Source: Minisyncoccota bacterium (GTDB taxonomy: Bacteria; Patescibacteriota; Minisyncoccia; Moranbacterales; GCA-2747515). From it: DNA of 19,828 nucleotides. Every line of letters starts with the position of its first letter. The stretch's first letter is position 1. The DNA lies in NCBI GenBank assembly GCA_938044295.1, contig CALIRC010000006.1, positions 1 to 19,828 on the forward strand, read 5' to 3'. Below are positions 5,584-14,516 of this stretch, piece by piece. Under the pieces are notes generated by a model. That model was given only the letters and a program-made list of their open reading frames with translations. It had not been told where the DNA came from and searched no databases. The translations under genes and the position numbers were made by a program.

Positions 5584-7869
5584 CTATTCCAACTCCTCAG
5601 CTTTTTCCTCCAAAGGCTTGATAGGACGCCAACTCGGCACGCTCCGACCATGACCTAGTGCTGCCTCCCATCGCCACAGCATAGGGTCATCATAATCAGG
5701 ACGCACTTCACCGTCAAGCGGATTTTGCTTATTAATGTAGTACAAAAGAGAATGCGAAGACCCCGATGGCTCAATCCGTACTTTTTTTGGATCAAGTCCA
5801 TATTTATTTTCTGCCTTACTCTTACTAATCTCCTTCCCTGAAGCAATCTTAAAATACTTATTACTACCAACTCTCTCAGGATATCGTCCAGTAATCATTT
5901 TTACATGAGACTTCACTTCTGTGTAATCAGGAAATTTCTCATCTTCTGTATCCGCAATTTCAGCTTCCATAAACTGTCGCCACAGTGGTGCAGCTACTTT
6001 AGAACCTAAACTTTTGTCACGCATAAAGGTAGCATCATTATTTCCTGCCCACACACCGACTGCCAGCGACGGTGTATATCCAAGTGTAAGTGCATCACGA
6101 TACGACTGTGTCGTTCCTGTCTTTGCAGCAACTGTGCGACCAGGAATAGACAGTACATTCGTTCTACCAAAAACATACTCACGCGCTTTTTGATCCGTAA
6201 GTACACTATTTATTTTTCGCGCTGACTCTTGACTCATGACGCGTTCAGGCGTTGGCTGCAGATTAATCTCATTGCCCGTAGGATCGATGATACGCGTAAT
6301 ACCATGCACAGGCGCGCGCACTCCGTCGTTTGCAAAAACACTAAATGCACCAACTTCTTCAAGCATTTTAACTTCGCCACCACCAAGTACAAGTGAAAGA
6401 CCAAATCGCTTCCGATCTGTAAGTGATGTAATACCAAGCTTCTCAGCAAAGTCAATCGTATCATCCTTACCAACAAGATACATTGTTTTCACGGCAGGAA
6501 TATTAAGCGAACCTTGAATAGCCTTACGCATACTCACAAGTCCATGCTTAGTGCCATCAAAGTTATCAGGTCTATAGTCTTTACCAGTTCCATCAGGACC
6601 AAAGCTTGTACTCACATCATGCAAGAGCGTCTCAGGTTGGAAACCTTTTTCAAATGCGGCAGCGTAAACAATTGGCTTAAACGATGATCCTGGCTGACGA
6701 TCCATCAGTGCAACATTGACATTGCCATCATTCTCTCGATCAAAATAGTCTACACTACCCACCATAGCAAGCACCTCACCCGAGCGAGGATCTAAAGCCA
6801 CCAGCGACGCATTGGATGCACCATACTGTGGTAACTCCGAAGCATAATCAGAGACCATTTTCTCAGCTCGCTTTTGCATATCGTAGTCAAGTGTGGTGTA
6901 CACCTTGAGTCCACCACGCTCGAGTAATTCCTGATCATAATTTTTTTCAAGTTCTTCTCTGACGTAAAAAACAAAATGCGGAGCTTCAATATCTTCACGA
7001 AGGGGTAGAACTTTTTTAAGCGTTTCTTGACGAAGTGCAGCATTTATTTCATCACCACTATACATACCAAGTGCTCCCATCTGACGCATCACTGTTTCTA
7101 AACGGGCCTGCAAAGCCTCATCATTACCTGCATACGGCGAAAATTTGGTCGTCGCCTTTGGGATCGAAGCAATCATCGCTGCTTCATCAAGAGATAAATC
7201 TTTAGCTCTTTTCCCAAAATACGTCTGCGATGCCACCTCTGCGCCATACGTATTTGATCCATAAGGCACGAGATTGAGGTATAGATCTAAAATTTCATTT
7301 TTACTGTAAGTACGTTCAATCTTTATCGCAAGAACAGCTTCTTTAAACTTGCGTACGAGCGTTTTCTCGCGTGTAAGAAGAGCATTACGAGCAACCTGTT
7401 GCGTAATCGTACTAGCTCCCTGCACAGCACCACCTTCCTGATAATTAACACGTAGGGCTCGCAAGATACCAATCACATCGATACCAATATGATTGTAAAA
7501 TCGTTCATCCTCGATAGCAATCGTTGCATTACGAAGCGTATCAGGGAGAGCATCATGCGGCACAAGCTTGCGATTCTCCTCGCCATAGAGTCTATAGAGA
7601 ATATGCTGCCCTGTCTTATCGTAAATCAATGTGGTTTCAGATACTTTAAGTTTTGTAAGCTCTGAAGCATCGATTGTATTATAATATGCATAGAAAAAAA
7701 CCGTCACAAAAGCAAGTGCCGTAAGGATAAGTACATCAAAAAAAACTTTAAGAGCGCCACCAAAAAGATAAAGCCCCTTCATCGGTAAGGATCGTTCTCG
7801 AAAAGTTTGCTTACGCTTCAATTTCTTCAATTTCTTTTTTGATCTCTTAAACATTGGAAAAAATCTCAT
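5584..7869 (-). CDS. Class A penicillin-binding protein (transglycosylase/transpeptidase)
   Basis: This PBP1A-type enzyme polymerises lipid II into glycan strands and cross-links the peptides at the outer face of the membrane. Numbering is from the GTG three bases upstream. A basic cytoplasmic tail (about 30 residues) precedes one membrane anchor at about 41-61. The GT51 domain shows the catalytic Glu in EDERFYNH (E121), GASTITQQVARN at 152-163 (family GGSTITQQ) and KIERTYSKNEILDLYLN. The transpeptidase domain has SSFK with nucleophile S396, SLN (S455, N457) and KTGTTQ (K584). All catalytic motifs are intact. The C-terminal 90 residues are charged. I chose ATG at 7869 over the GTG at 7872 because TATAGT lies exactly 6 bp before it. 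The GT4 gene upstream ends 23 bp before this start, so readthrough is also likely. Confidence 0.95.
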   Translation of the reverse strand: MRFFPMFKRSKKKLKKLKRKQTFRERSLPMKGLYLFGGALKVFFDVLILTALAFVTVFFYAYYNTIDASELTKLKVSETTLIYDKTGQHILYRLYGEENRKLVPHDALPDTLRNATIAIEDERFYNHIGIDVIGILRALRVNYQEGGAVQGASTITQQVARNALLTREKTLVRKFKEAVLAIKIERTYSKNEILDLYLNLVPYGSNTYGAEVASQTYFGKRAKDLSLDEAAMIASIPKATTKFSPYAGNDEALQARLETVMRQMGALGMYSGDEINAALRQETLKKVLPLREDIEAPHFVFYVREELEKNYDQELLERGGLKVYTTLDYDMQKRAEKMVSDYASELPQYGASNASLVALDPRSGEVLAMVGSVDYFDRENDGNVNVALMDRQPGSSFKPIVYAAAFEKGFQPETLLHDVSTSFGPDGTGKDYRPDNFDGTKHGLVSMRKAIQGSLNIPAVKTMYLVGKDDTIDFAEKLGITSLTDRKRFGLSLVLGGGEVKMLEEVGAFSVFANDGVRAPVHGITRIIDPTGNEINLQPTPERVMSQESARKINSVLTDQKAREYVFGRTNVLSIPGRTVAAKTGTTQSYRDALTLGYTPSLAVGVWAGNNDATFMRDKSLGSKVAAPLWRQFMEAEIADTEDEKFPDYTEVKSHVKMITGRYPERVGSNKYFKIASGKEISKSKAENKYGLDPKKVRIEPSGSSHSLLYYINKQNPLDGEVRPDYDDPMLWRWEAALGHGRSVPSWRPIKPLEEKAEELE

Positions 7870-7875
7870 CACTAC

Positions 7876-7919
7876 ACTATATACTAATTGTATTATACAG
7901 ATAAATACACGCCTTCCAA
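7876..7919 (-). promoter_or_regulatory. Candidate promoters before the PBP gene
   Basis: Two -10 candidates are visible on the minus strand. TATAAT (7897-7892) has TTGGAA 16 bp upstream (7919-7914) and overlaps the stop codon of the GT4 gene; it would give a leader of about 16 nt. TATAGT (7881-7876) lies 6 bp before the ATG and would give a leaderless message. No Shine-Dalgarno is present, which fits very short or absent leaders. Confidence 0.4.
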
Positions 7920-9077
7920 CTTTTCACCCACTTTCAGCCAACTAAAATCCTTAGATCGTATATATGCTTGCTCGGATACTCTATGCATATGTGTTTCCTC
8001 ATGCGCAAGATGAGAAATAGCACGCGCAAGTGTCTCACTATTCACCGGAGCAACATACGAACCAGCATCACCTAAATACCGGCGATTTGTCGATCGATCT
8101 GCGCATACTGTTGCAGTGCATGCAGCCATATACTGTAAAATCTTACCACTAGCTTGTTTGGAATATACATCTTTTGGATCAACAGTAATGTCTGCAAGAG
8201 AATTCACTTTGGGTAATGAGAAATAATTGAGTGGATGAATGATCGCAAAGTCTTTCTCTATAGAATTTTGTTGCACAAAATCTTCGATCCATGTCGCATA
8301 ATCACCACCTACAATAAAAAAATACTTATGATTTTCTTTTAATAAGACTAAGCTGGCCTCCAAAAAGTGGTGAATCCCTTTGTTTTCTACAAGGCCACCA
8401 GTATACGCAACAACTGTATGTCCGCTCGGCACCCCAAAGCCTTTTTTAAGAACATCTTTACCTGCATTAAGAGAATCATAATTTTCTACGTCGACACCAT
8501 CATAAATATGGTACACACGACGATCACGACGCGCATCGCGAATAGTGGAAACGAGATCAGCACTACTGACTATACTTGCATCTCCCATTTGATTAATCAT
8601 ACTCTCCACAAAACGAAAAATACGCGACAAAATTTTCATTTTAAAATACCCATGGGAATCCATTTCTCCGACAAGAGAACCATGAAAATCTGCAACTAAC
8701 TTATGCTTACGCCAAAAGAAAAAATGACGTGCAATCTTACCGATAATCACACCCTCATGAAGATGACCATGAATAATATCTGGCTTCCATTTAAAAGTAA
8801 ACCATAATGCCTTGCGTATAAGAAAAAGATCCAAAATAACCTTTTGCCAGTCCCCTGCGCCACCAGCTGTCGTTTTTTTGTACCAAAAAAGCCATCGACG
8901 CACACGACGCACATCGATCTTTGTATCAATATAACTATGAATATCGTCACCTACATGATACGTAAGAATAGTAATTTCATGACCTCTTTTTTCCAGTGCA
9001 CGCGCCTCTTCAAGAATCCTGATATGCGTACCACGATGCGAAAAAAATGGTGTCGGTGCGATCATGAGGATTTTCAC
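7893..9077 (-). CDS. GT4-family glycosyltransferase
   Basis: The 394-residue protein has the two-domain GT-B layout of GT4 retaining glycosyltransferases. The N-terminal domain opens MKILMIAPTPFFSHRG, with the family's glycine after the first strand, and includes PDIIHGHLHEG. The C-terminal domain has VVAYTGGLVENKGIHHF, a GT4 acceptor/donor-linking strand, and the sugar-nucleotide site SKQASGKILQYMAA. GT4 enzymes usually have two Glu seven residues apart here; the second is replaced by Gln (Q315), as the motif reads LQYMA rather than LEYMA. The start is GTG without a Shine-Dalgarno. It probably builds a surface glycan; the sugar is not predictable. The gene sits between the membrane ATPase and PBP genes, suggesting a cell-envelope operon. 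Confidence 0.9.
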   Translation of the reverse strand: MKILMIAPTPFFSHRGTHIRILEEARALEKRGHEITILTYHVGDDIHSYIDTKIDVRRVRRWLFWYKKTTAGGAGDWQKVILDLFLIRKALWFTFKWKPDIIHGHLHEGVIIGKIARHFFFWRKHKLVADFHGSLVGEMDSHGYFKMKILSRIFRFVESMINQMGDASIVSSADLVSTIRDARRDRRVYHIYDGVDVENYDSLNAGKDVLKKGFGVPSGHTVVAYTGGLVENKGIHHFLEASLVLLKENHKYFFIVGGDYATWIEDFVQQNSIEKDFAIIHPLNYFSLPKVNSLADITVDPKDVYSKQASGKILQYMAACTATVCADRSTNRRYLGDAGSYVAPVNSETLARAISHLAHEETHMHRVSEQAYIRSKDFSWLKVGEKLEGVYLSV

Positions 9078-9130
9078 ATGCAGACATTTACAGGTTATAG
9101 TGGCATTCTATCACATGCATTTAACTACGA

Positions 9131-11590
9131 CTATAAATCTAAATCCTCAGGTAAAAATGCTATAGTATCACCACGCTGCACATCCCCAGTGATCAATTTT
9201 TTTGCAAGCGCATCAGCAACAGATTCATCAATATACCGCAAAAGCGATCGAGCTCCAAATTTCTCTTTGAAACCACGTTCCACAACAATCAAAGCAACAT
9301 CAGGATCAAACTCAATAGTGATATTTTGCTCTCGATTTACACGATCAGAAAACTTTTCTAACAACAGTTGTGCAATGCGCAAAACAGCATCATCACGAAT
9401 TGGCTCGAAAAGAACGACATCATCGAATCGATTCAGAAATTCGATACGAAAGATCCCATTCGTAGTAATAGCATCGACAATCGCATCACGCATCGCACCC
9501 AGAGAAATACCGCGTTCTATTAAATCCAGCATCTGCGCTGATCCAGCATTTGATGTTGCGATAATAATCATCGTCTGAAAACGCATTTTTTCACCATATC
9601 CATCATGTGCAAAGCCTTCATCTAAAATTTGCAAAAAAAGATCAAGTACACGCACATCTGCTTTTTCAATTTCATCCAAAAGTAAAACCCCATAAGGCTG
9701 ATCAGCAACCAAAGTAGCAAGACGTCCTTTTTGTTGAAGGATGCGTGAACCAATCAACGTATCGAGTGCATGCACACCATGAAACTCACTCATATCAAGT
9801 CGAACAATCTTCTCCTCATCACCAAAATACTCTCGCGCAAGGGTCTTTGCCATTTCTGTTTTACCGACTCCTGTAGGGCCCAAAAAAAGAAAACTTCCGG
9901 CAGGACGATTGGAACGTGCCATACCACTGCGCATACGACGCACTGCCTCAGACACAACACGTACCGCTGTATCTTGCCCCACAATATTTTCATGTATATG
10001 ATCCTCGAGCGAGAGGAGATGTTCTTTTTCATCAGAAGTAATTGCACCCAACGGGATGCCAGTCTTTTCTGTGACAAATTTTTGTACAATTGCAGGAGTA
10101 ATAGGACCAGCACCGCCACATCTACGCCAATAAATTTCTACTTCCGTTGCCAAAGCAATAGCACGTTGAGGGAGTGGCCCAGTATTTGTATAGCGTGAAG
10201 AATCTGCAATAATTTCTCGAAACGCTTGAAAAGTAAAAATAGTATGCTCTGAACGATAAAAGTGATGAAAAAGAATTTGAATGGCAGTATCATGATCCAT
10301 TTCTTCCATCTGCAAAAGATCGAAATGTGCAAGCATCGATTCTCGATCTTCTATTGATGTGTGAAAATGCTCCTCCGATGTCACAGCAATAATCCGAAAA
10401 GAAGGTAGTCCAGCATACTTTTCTATAATAAGAGGATAAGAAAAACCACGCGTAGCATCCATATACTGCTCAAAATGATCTAAAAACAAAATAATATTTC
10501 CAGCATGCGCTGCTTCATAAAAGAAATTGTCCACAGCCAACTCTGGGTCCTGTCCAAGCTCCTCAGCGCGAGCAACTGCTTCGGCTAAATCGACCTCCAG
10601 CACACGTGCATGCATAAGCGCAGTACCATCATAGTGACCATCACTGATGCGACGAGCAAATGCTTGGACAAGTGCGCGTCTTCCAACACCAGGTGCACCA
10701 AGAATAAGTGCATTATTGTCCTCCGGACGATGCATAACGAGTTCCAACATCTCCATTGAACGATCGTGACCAAAAAACGGCGTATCCGCATGAGAAGTGT
10801 CACGAGAATGTGTCAAATCTCGTGAAAAACGATTCAAAGAGTGTGTGTAGCCATAGTGCCAATGCAGTGCAATTGGACGAATCTTTTTAAGTTGTGCAGC
10901 TGAAAAAAATTGCCTCTGCGATTCCCTCTCTTGTTGCTTATACATCTCCCAATCAACAATTTTTTCAAACTCATCTAACGACACCTCCTCTCCATGAAGA
11001 AATTTTTCAAGCGATGAAACACTGTGAGCATCTACAGGAGGAATATGCTTGTGAGAAACACCTATACCCTCCCAGACACGATCAAACCATTTCTGCCGCA
11101 TGAGCATGAAAAGATCCATTTTCTGATACGGAACATGAAAAAAGCGATTATAGGTTACACGAGCCCATACAAAAATAAGAACAAGCAGAGCTAAAAGACA
11201 AAGGGCGAATAAAAAATACCCTGATGCAAAAAGAATAAAAACCACAAAAATCATACCAGGAACACCGAAATAAACGATAAAAAGCGCAACACCAATCAGC
11301 AGTACGCACACCATCACAAAAAGACTAAAGATAATCACTACCAAACGCACGACAGCACCAACCATCCGAGAAAGTACATTCCCGATAAGGAGATGCGCAC
11401 TAAGGAGCGGGCGAAAGCCTCGCCACTGCTTCACTGAAATGTCTCGATGCCATGGAGAAAAAAGTGTTCGTACAAGCAAAGAGAGAGAAAAAAAACGTGC
11501 AATAAACAAAACAATCACCTTAAGATGATCTAAAAATGCCAAAAGACCGTCAGTATAATACCAATGTACAAAGCCTTTTTTTGTATTCAT
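9131..11590 (-). CDS. Membrane-anchored Clp-like AAA+ ATPase with degenerate first ATPase site
   Basis: The 819-residue protein begins with 3-4 hydrophobic segments (about 22-44 and 82-142) instead of the Clp N-domain, then a linker and two Clp-type AAA+ modules. Module 1 has GAPGVGRR (298-305), where the Walker A Lys-Thr is Arg-Arg, and FLDH (D371), where the Walker B Glu is His; it probably does not hydrolyse ATP. Module 2 is intact: GPTGVGKT (571-578), LLLDEIEKA (D639, E640), sensor 1 TSNAGS, the NRFDD arginine-finger region and the GARSLLR sensor 2. The coiled-coil middle domain of ClpB is missing, and no IGF/VGF-type ClpP-docking loop is seen, so it is more likely an unfoldase at the membrane than a ClpP partner. 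AAAAGGG before the ATG may be a weak Shine-Dalgarno. GT4 and PBP genes follow. Confidence 0.9.
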   Translation of the reverse strand: MNTKKGFVHWYYTDGLLAFLDHLKVIVLFIARFFSLSLLVRTLFSPWHRDISVKQWRGFRPLLSAHLLIGNVLSRMVGAVVRLVVIIFSLFVMVCVLLIGVALFIVYFGVPGMIFVVFILFASGYFLFALCLLALLVLIFVWARVTYNRFFHVPYQKMDLFMLMRQKWFDRVWEGIGVSHKHIPPVDAHSVSSLEKFLHGEEVSLDEFEKIVDWEMYKQQERESQRQFFSAAQLKKIRPIALHWHYGYTHSLNRFSRDLTHSRDTSHADTPFFGHDRSMEMLELVMHRPEDNNALILGAPGVGRRALVQAFARRISDGHYDGTALMHARVLEVDLAEAVARAEELGQDPELAVDNFFYEAAHAGNIILFLDHFEQYMDATRGFSYPLIIEKYAGLPSFRIIAVTSEEHFHTSIEDRESMLAHFDLLQMEEMDHDTAIQILFHHFYRSEHTIFTFQAFREIIADSSRYTNTGPLPQRAIALATEVEIYWRRCGGAGPITPAIVQKFVTEKTGIPLGAITSDEKEHLLSLEDHIHENIVGQDTAVRVVSEAVRRMRSGMARSNRPAGSFLFLGPTGVGKTEMAKTLAREYFGDEEKIVRLDMSEFHGVHALDTLIGSRILQQKGRLATLVADQPYGVLLLDEIEKADVRVLDLFLQILDEGFAHDGYGEKMRFQTMIIIATSNAGSAQMLDLIERGISLGAMRDAIVDAITTNGIFRIEFLNRFDDVVLFEPIRDDAVLRIAQLLLEKFSDRVNREQNITIEFDPDVALIVVERGFKEKFGARSLLRYIDESVADALAKKLITGDVQRGDTIAFLPEDLDL

Positions 11591-11663
11591 ACCCTTTTAT
11601 TTTGAGTCAATGTAAAAACTGCTACTCATATTTTTGCATTCAAACTGATCTTATTTTAGCATA

Positions 11664-11782
11664 GTTACATAAGCACGTGAGTGTACTTTTAGGCAAAATC
11701 AAGACTTTCATGAGCCATAGTCTACCTATGGTGAGTGAAAAACGTAGAGTTTAACGACAAAGTATACCAAGTGTGTAAGTCC
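11664..11782 (+). repeat. 118-bp dispersed palindromic repeat, copy 3
   Basis: This copy lies between the divergent AAA+ ATPase and GT-C genes and is centred on CCATAG-N5-CTATGG near 11723. The core (CATGAGCCATAG... GGTGAGTGAAAAACG) is shared with copies 1 and 2. Compared with copy 1 it has small changes (for example AACGTAGAG for AACGGAGAT) and a diverged left end. Because it lies between divergent genes it cannot act as a terminator for either. Confidence 0.85.
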
Positions 11783-11800
11783 TAATATGAAAATACATAA

Positions 11801-11828
11801 TCGATATTAACGAGAGAAATGGTATAAT
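11801..11828 (+). promoter_or_regulatory. Extended -10 promoter giving a predicted leaderless mRNA
   Basis: TGGTATAAT (11820-11828) is a perfect extended -10 element. A weak TCGATA (11801-11806) lies 16 bp upstream. The predicted start is seven bases after the hexamer, at 11835, which is the A of the second ATG of the frame. No Shine-Dalgarno exists because no leader is left. Confidence 0.7.
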
Positions 11829-11834
11829 ATGGGT

Positions 11835-13583
11835 ATGAATAAAGGCGATTTCACTTTTTTAGTTAGCAGCATCACTGCACTTGTTATTTTTGCGTGGATT
11901 ACTTTTTTGTGTGGTCTCCTAGGCATTTTTTACACACCGCTCATCTGGATTCTCTGGGGATGCAGCACAGGCATTCTCTACTATAAAAAATACCTGCCTT
12001 TTCCGATGCCCTCACAAAATCTCATAGTAATTATAGGGATCTCCACCTGTATTGCACTGTCACTTTTTTTTATAAGTGAACCATCAATTTTCTCGGGACG
12101 TGATCAAGGCTCCATCGCAGATGCAGCGCATAACCTCCATAAAAATCACACATTACAGATCAATTCTAGCGTGATAAAAACATTCTTTGAGATCTACGGA
12201 CCAGGACAAGCACTAAATTTTCCAGGATTTCATTATACAAACATGGGAACACTTACCACACAGTTCCCTCTACCCTACATCACATTTCTCGCTGGTTTTA
12301 TGGGTACCTTTGGCGCAAAAGGTATAACAGTAGCAAATAGTATTCTTCTGATATTTTTTCTAACTGTAGTAACAACAGTGAGCACGATATGCGTCGGTAA
12401 AAAATGGTCACCCTGGCTCCTCGGACTCCTCATCACAATTTTTCCCACACTGTGGTTTGCAAAATTTTCTCTCAGCGAAAATCTTGCAGGAGTACTTTTT
12501 TGGGCAAGTATAGTAATTTTTCTTACTGGAAAAGACCGCACAACTAAAAATCCGCATACAGCGTATCTCGCATTTTTCCTTAGTACTGGATTGCTGTTTT
12601 TTGTACGCATCGAAGGCATTCTCCTAGCAAGTGTATTATTCGTTCTGTTCTTACGGAGAAAAAAAATACGCCTAGCAATCAAAAAATATTCACATACTGT
12701 CAAAATACTTGCAATCACAAGCACACTAATGGTGTCCACCCTTACGTTACTCATGAGCACACCCTTTTACAAAACGATGCTAAAAGCAGCATTTGGGCAA
12801 AAAAACGAAGGCGCTGCACAATCAGCAGCACCCCTAGCAGAAAACACCTTCACAAATATCCTCATGCCAATTTACTGGTCCTATGGCCTGCTGTTACCTC
12901 TCATATTCACTGCGCTAGCGCTAATCATTTTCACGATCCAAAAGAAAAAACACACTCTTGCTCTGATAGTAGCAGTATGCTTTCCTCTCTTTTTGTATTA
13001 TTTTGACCCACAAATCAGTAACGACCATCCGTGGATGCTGAGGCGATTCTCATGGCTACTTCTCCCACTGACACTACTTGGAACAATCACATGTGCGCAT
13101 ATTCTCAGCACACGCCTTAAGAATAAAATACCTTCTATGATTGCTCTAGGTACTCTGATTTTCCTTTTTCTTTTCCAGAACGCTCCGTTAATACCATTTG
13201 CACAAAATAAAGATCTCGCTACACAAATTGGTTCTTTTGCAGAGCAGTTCGAAACCAATGATCTCATCCTGTTAGCACCAGAAGTAACAGGAGATGGCTG
13301 GTCTATGATCGATGCCCCACTCAGGAATATATATAAAAAAAATGCAGTATATTTCTTCAATGAAAATGACTATCCCAAACTAAATACAAGTGCATTTAAA
13401 CGCGTTTTTCTTGTCGTGCCCACTCATCAATCAGAACTCTATAGCAATCTCACAAAAGATCGTACAGCAACACAAAGTATCACATTTCAAACAAAAAAAT
13501 TGCACAAGAGTAAAATAATTGACGAAAACCTTCGCAAACTGCAAACGATAACCACACACAATGATATTTATCAACTGAAATAA
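11835..13583 (+). CDS. GT-C-type integral membrane glycosyltransferase (GT39/ArnT-like)
   Basis: The 582-residue protein has about ten or eleven hydrophobic helices and a hydrophilic C-terminal part of about 130 residues. After helix 3 the first external loop reads SGRDQGSIADAAHNL. Acidic residues in this loop are the usual catalytic position of GT-C enzymes, which take polyprenyl-phosphate sugars and work outside the membrane. A second external motif is NMGTLTTQFPLPYI. Family-level assignment is by topology and this loop; the sugar and acceptor are unknown. The alternative start 6 bp upstream (11829) overlaps the promoter's downstream edge and is disfavoured. It heads a three-gene run, with gaps of 4 and 5 bp, suggesting a shared message and function. 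Confidence 0.75.
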   Translation: MNKGDFTFLVSSITALVIFAWITFLCGLLGIFYTPLIWILWGCSTGILYYKKYLPFPMPSQNLIVIIGISTCIALSLFFISEPSIFSGRDQGSIADAAHNLHKNHTLQINSSVIKTFFEIYGPGQALNFPGFHYTNMGTLTTQFPLPYITFLAGFMGTFGAKGITVANSILLIFFLTVVTTVSTICVGKKWSPWLLGLLITIFPTLWFAKFSLSENLAGVLFWASIVIFLTGKDRTTKNPHTAYLAFFLSTGLLFFVRIEGILLASVLFVLFLRRKKIRLAIKKYSHTVKILAITSTLMVSTLTLLMSTPFYKTMLKAAFGQKNEGAAQSAAPLAENTFTNILMPIYWSYGLLLPLIFTALALIIFTIQKKKHTLALIVAVCFPLFLYYFDPQISNDHPWMLRRFSWLLLPLTLLGTITCAHILSTRLKNKIPSMIALGTLIFLFLFQNAPLIPFAQNKDLATQIGSFAEQFETNDLILLAPEVTGDGWSMIDAPLRNIYKKNAVYFFNENDYPKLNTSAFKRVFLVVPTHQSELYSNLTKDRTATQSITFQTKKLHKSKIIDENLRKLQTITTHNDIYQLK

Positions 13584-13587
13584 TGTA

Positions 13588-14511
13588 ATGCTTGATCTCT
13601 CACCTCATATCACAATTCCAAAAAATCAAAAAGTGCTATATCGGTGCATACAAGTATTGCTGATAGTCTTTTTTATATTTTTGTCAGGTCTATTTCTTTT
13701 GCGACTCATCCTACCAGTAATAGTATTCACACATAATATTCCGAACACAGACCCACTGTACAGACTCACATCACCTGAAACAATCCATGACACAGTTGAA
13801 TTTAACGCTGCCCTGCGACAAGACATTGATCATATAGTGCTGACTATCATTCCACAAAACAATGCCCAAAATCTTGCAGCCAAGGAAGTATCTGTCACAA
13901 AAACATATAAAGCATTGCGTCTTCCATTAGAAAGCTCTGCGCCAATTCTCACACAAAAGAAAGATGCGCCATTCCCTGCAGGAGCACTAATCAGATCAAA
14001 TACAGAATACTTCATCATCGACACCGAAAAAAAATACGCTATAAGCAACAAAGAAATTCTACTAGCTGCAGGATACGAATTTACGGATGGTAAAGATACA
14101 ACATCTTCACAAAGAGCTTTCTATAAAAATGGATCCAAGTTTCATATGAAAGACATGCACCCAGTAGGCACACAATTTTATGACGAAGCATCAAATACAT
14201 ACCTAGTCCGATCAGAATCAGCACTGCATACGACAACACAAAATAAAAACCTCCCCACAATTATTGCAAATAGAGAAAGTGCACAAGATAAAGTAAGTTG
14301 CAAACTCAAAAAAAAATTCCTCAGAAATGCATATAGTTGCAATCTCTCATTAGAAGCGGTAAGTGCATATCCTGGCAAAGATTATATTTTCGCTTTAAAA
14401 AACACGGAAGCAAATGACATAAAAAGTGTCAGTGCAAAATTTAGCTTGCAACCATCACAACAAAACATTCAATCAAGGATAGGTCTTATCAAAGAAGTTC
14501 TGCTAAAATAA
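13588..14511 (+). CDS. Membrane-anchored extracytoplasmic protein, unknown function
   Basis: The 307-residue protein has a short cytoplasmic start, one strong hydrophobic helix (about 22-50, ending LPVIVFTHN) and a polar C-terminal region of about 250 residues, predicted outside the cell. The region looks beta-rich, with phrases such as KDAPFPAGALIRSN, EYFIIDTEKKYAISN and KFHMKDMHPVG, and has two cysteines about 16 residues apart (CKLKKKF...YSCNLS) that could form a disulfide. No catalytic motif is recognised. It starts four bases after the GT-C gene stop and probably works with it, for example in glycan assembly or as a glycosylation target; that is inference from position only. Confidence 0.75.
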   Translation: MLDLSPHITIPKNQKVLYRCIQVLLIVFFIFLSGLFLLRLILPVIVFTHNIPNTDPLYRLTSPETIHDTVEFNAALRQDIDHIVLTIIPQNNAQNLAAKEVSVTKTYKALRLPLESSAPILTQKKDAPFPAGALIRSNTEYFIIDTEKKYAISNKEILLAAGYEFTDGKDTTSSQRAFYKNGSKFHMKDMHPVGTQFYDEASNTYLVRSESALHTTTQNKNLPTIIANRESAQDKVSCKLKKKFLRNAYSCNLSLEAVSAYPGKDYIFALKNTEANDIKSVSAKFSLQPSQQNIQSRIGLIKEVLLK

Positions 14512-14516
14512 CAATC

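Noticed and set aside
8844..9578. 244-codon + strand frame
   Set aside because: It lies antisense to the GT4 and AAA+ genes, whose protein families are clear; it is serine- and arginine-rich as expected for a shadow frame.
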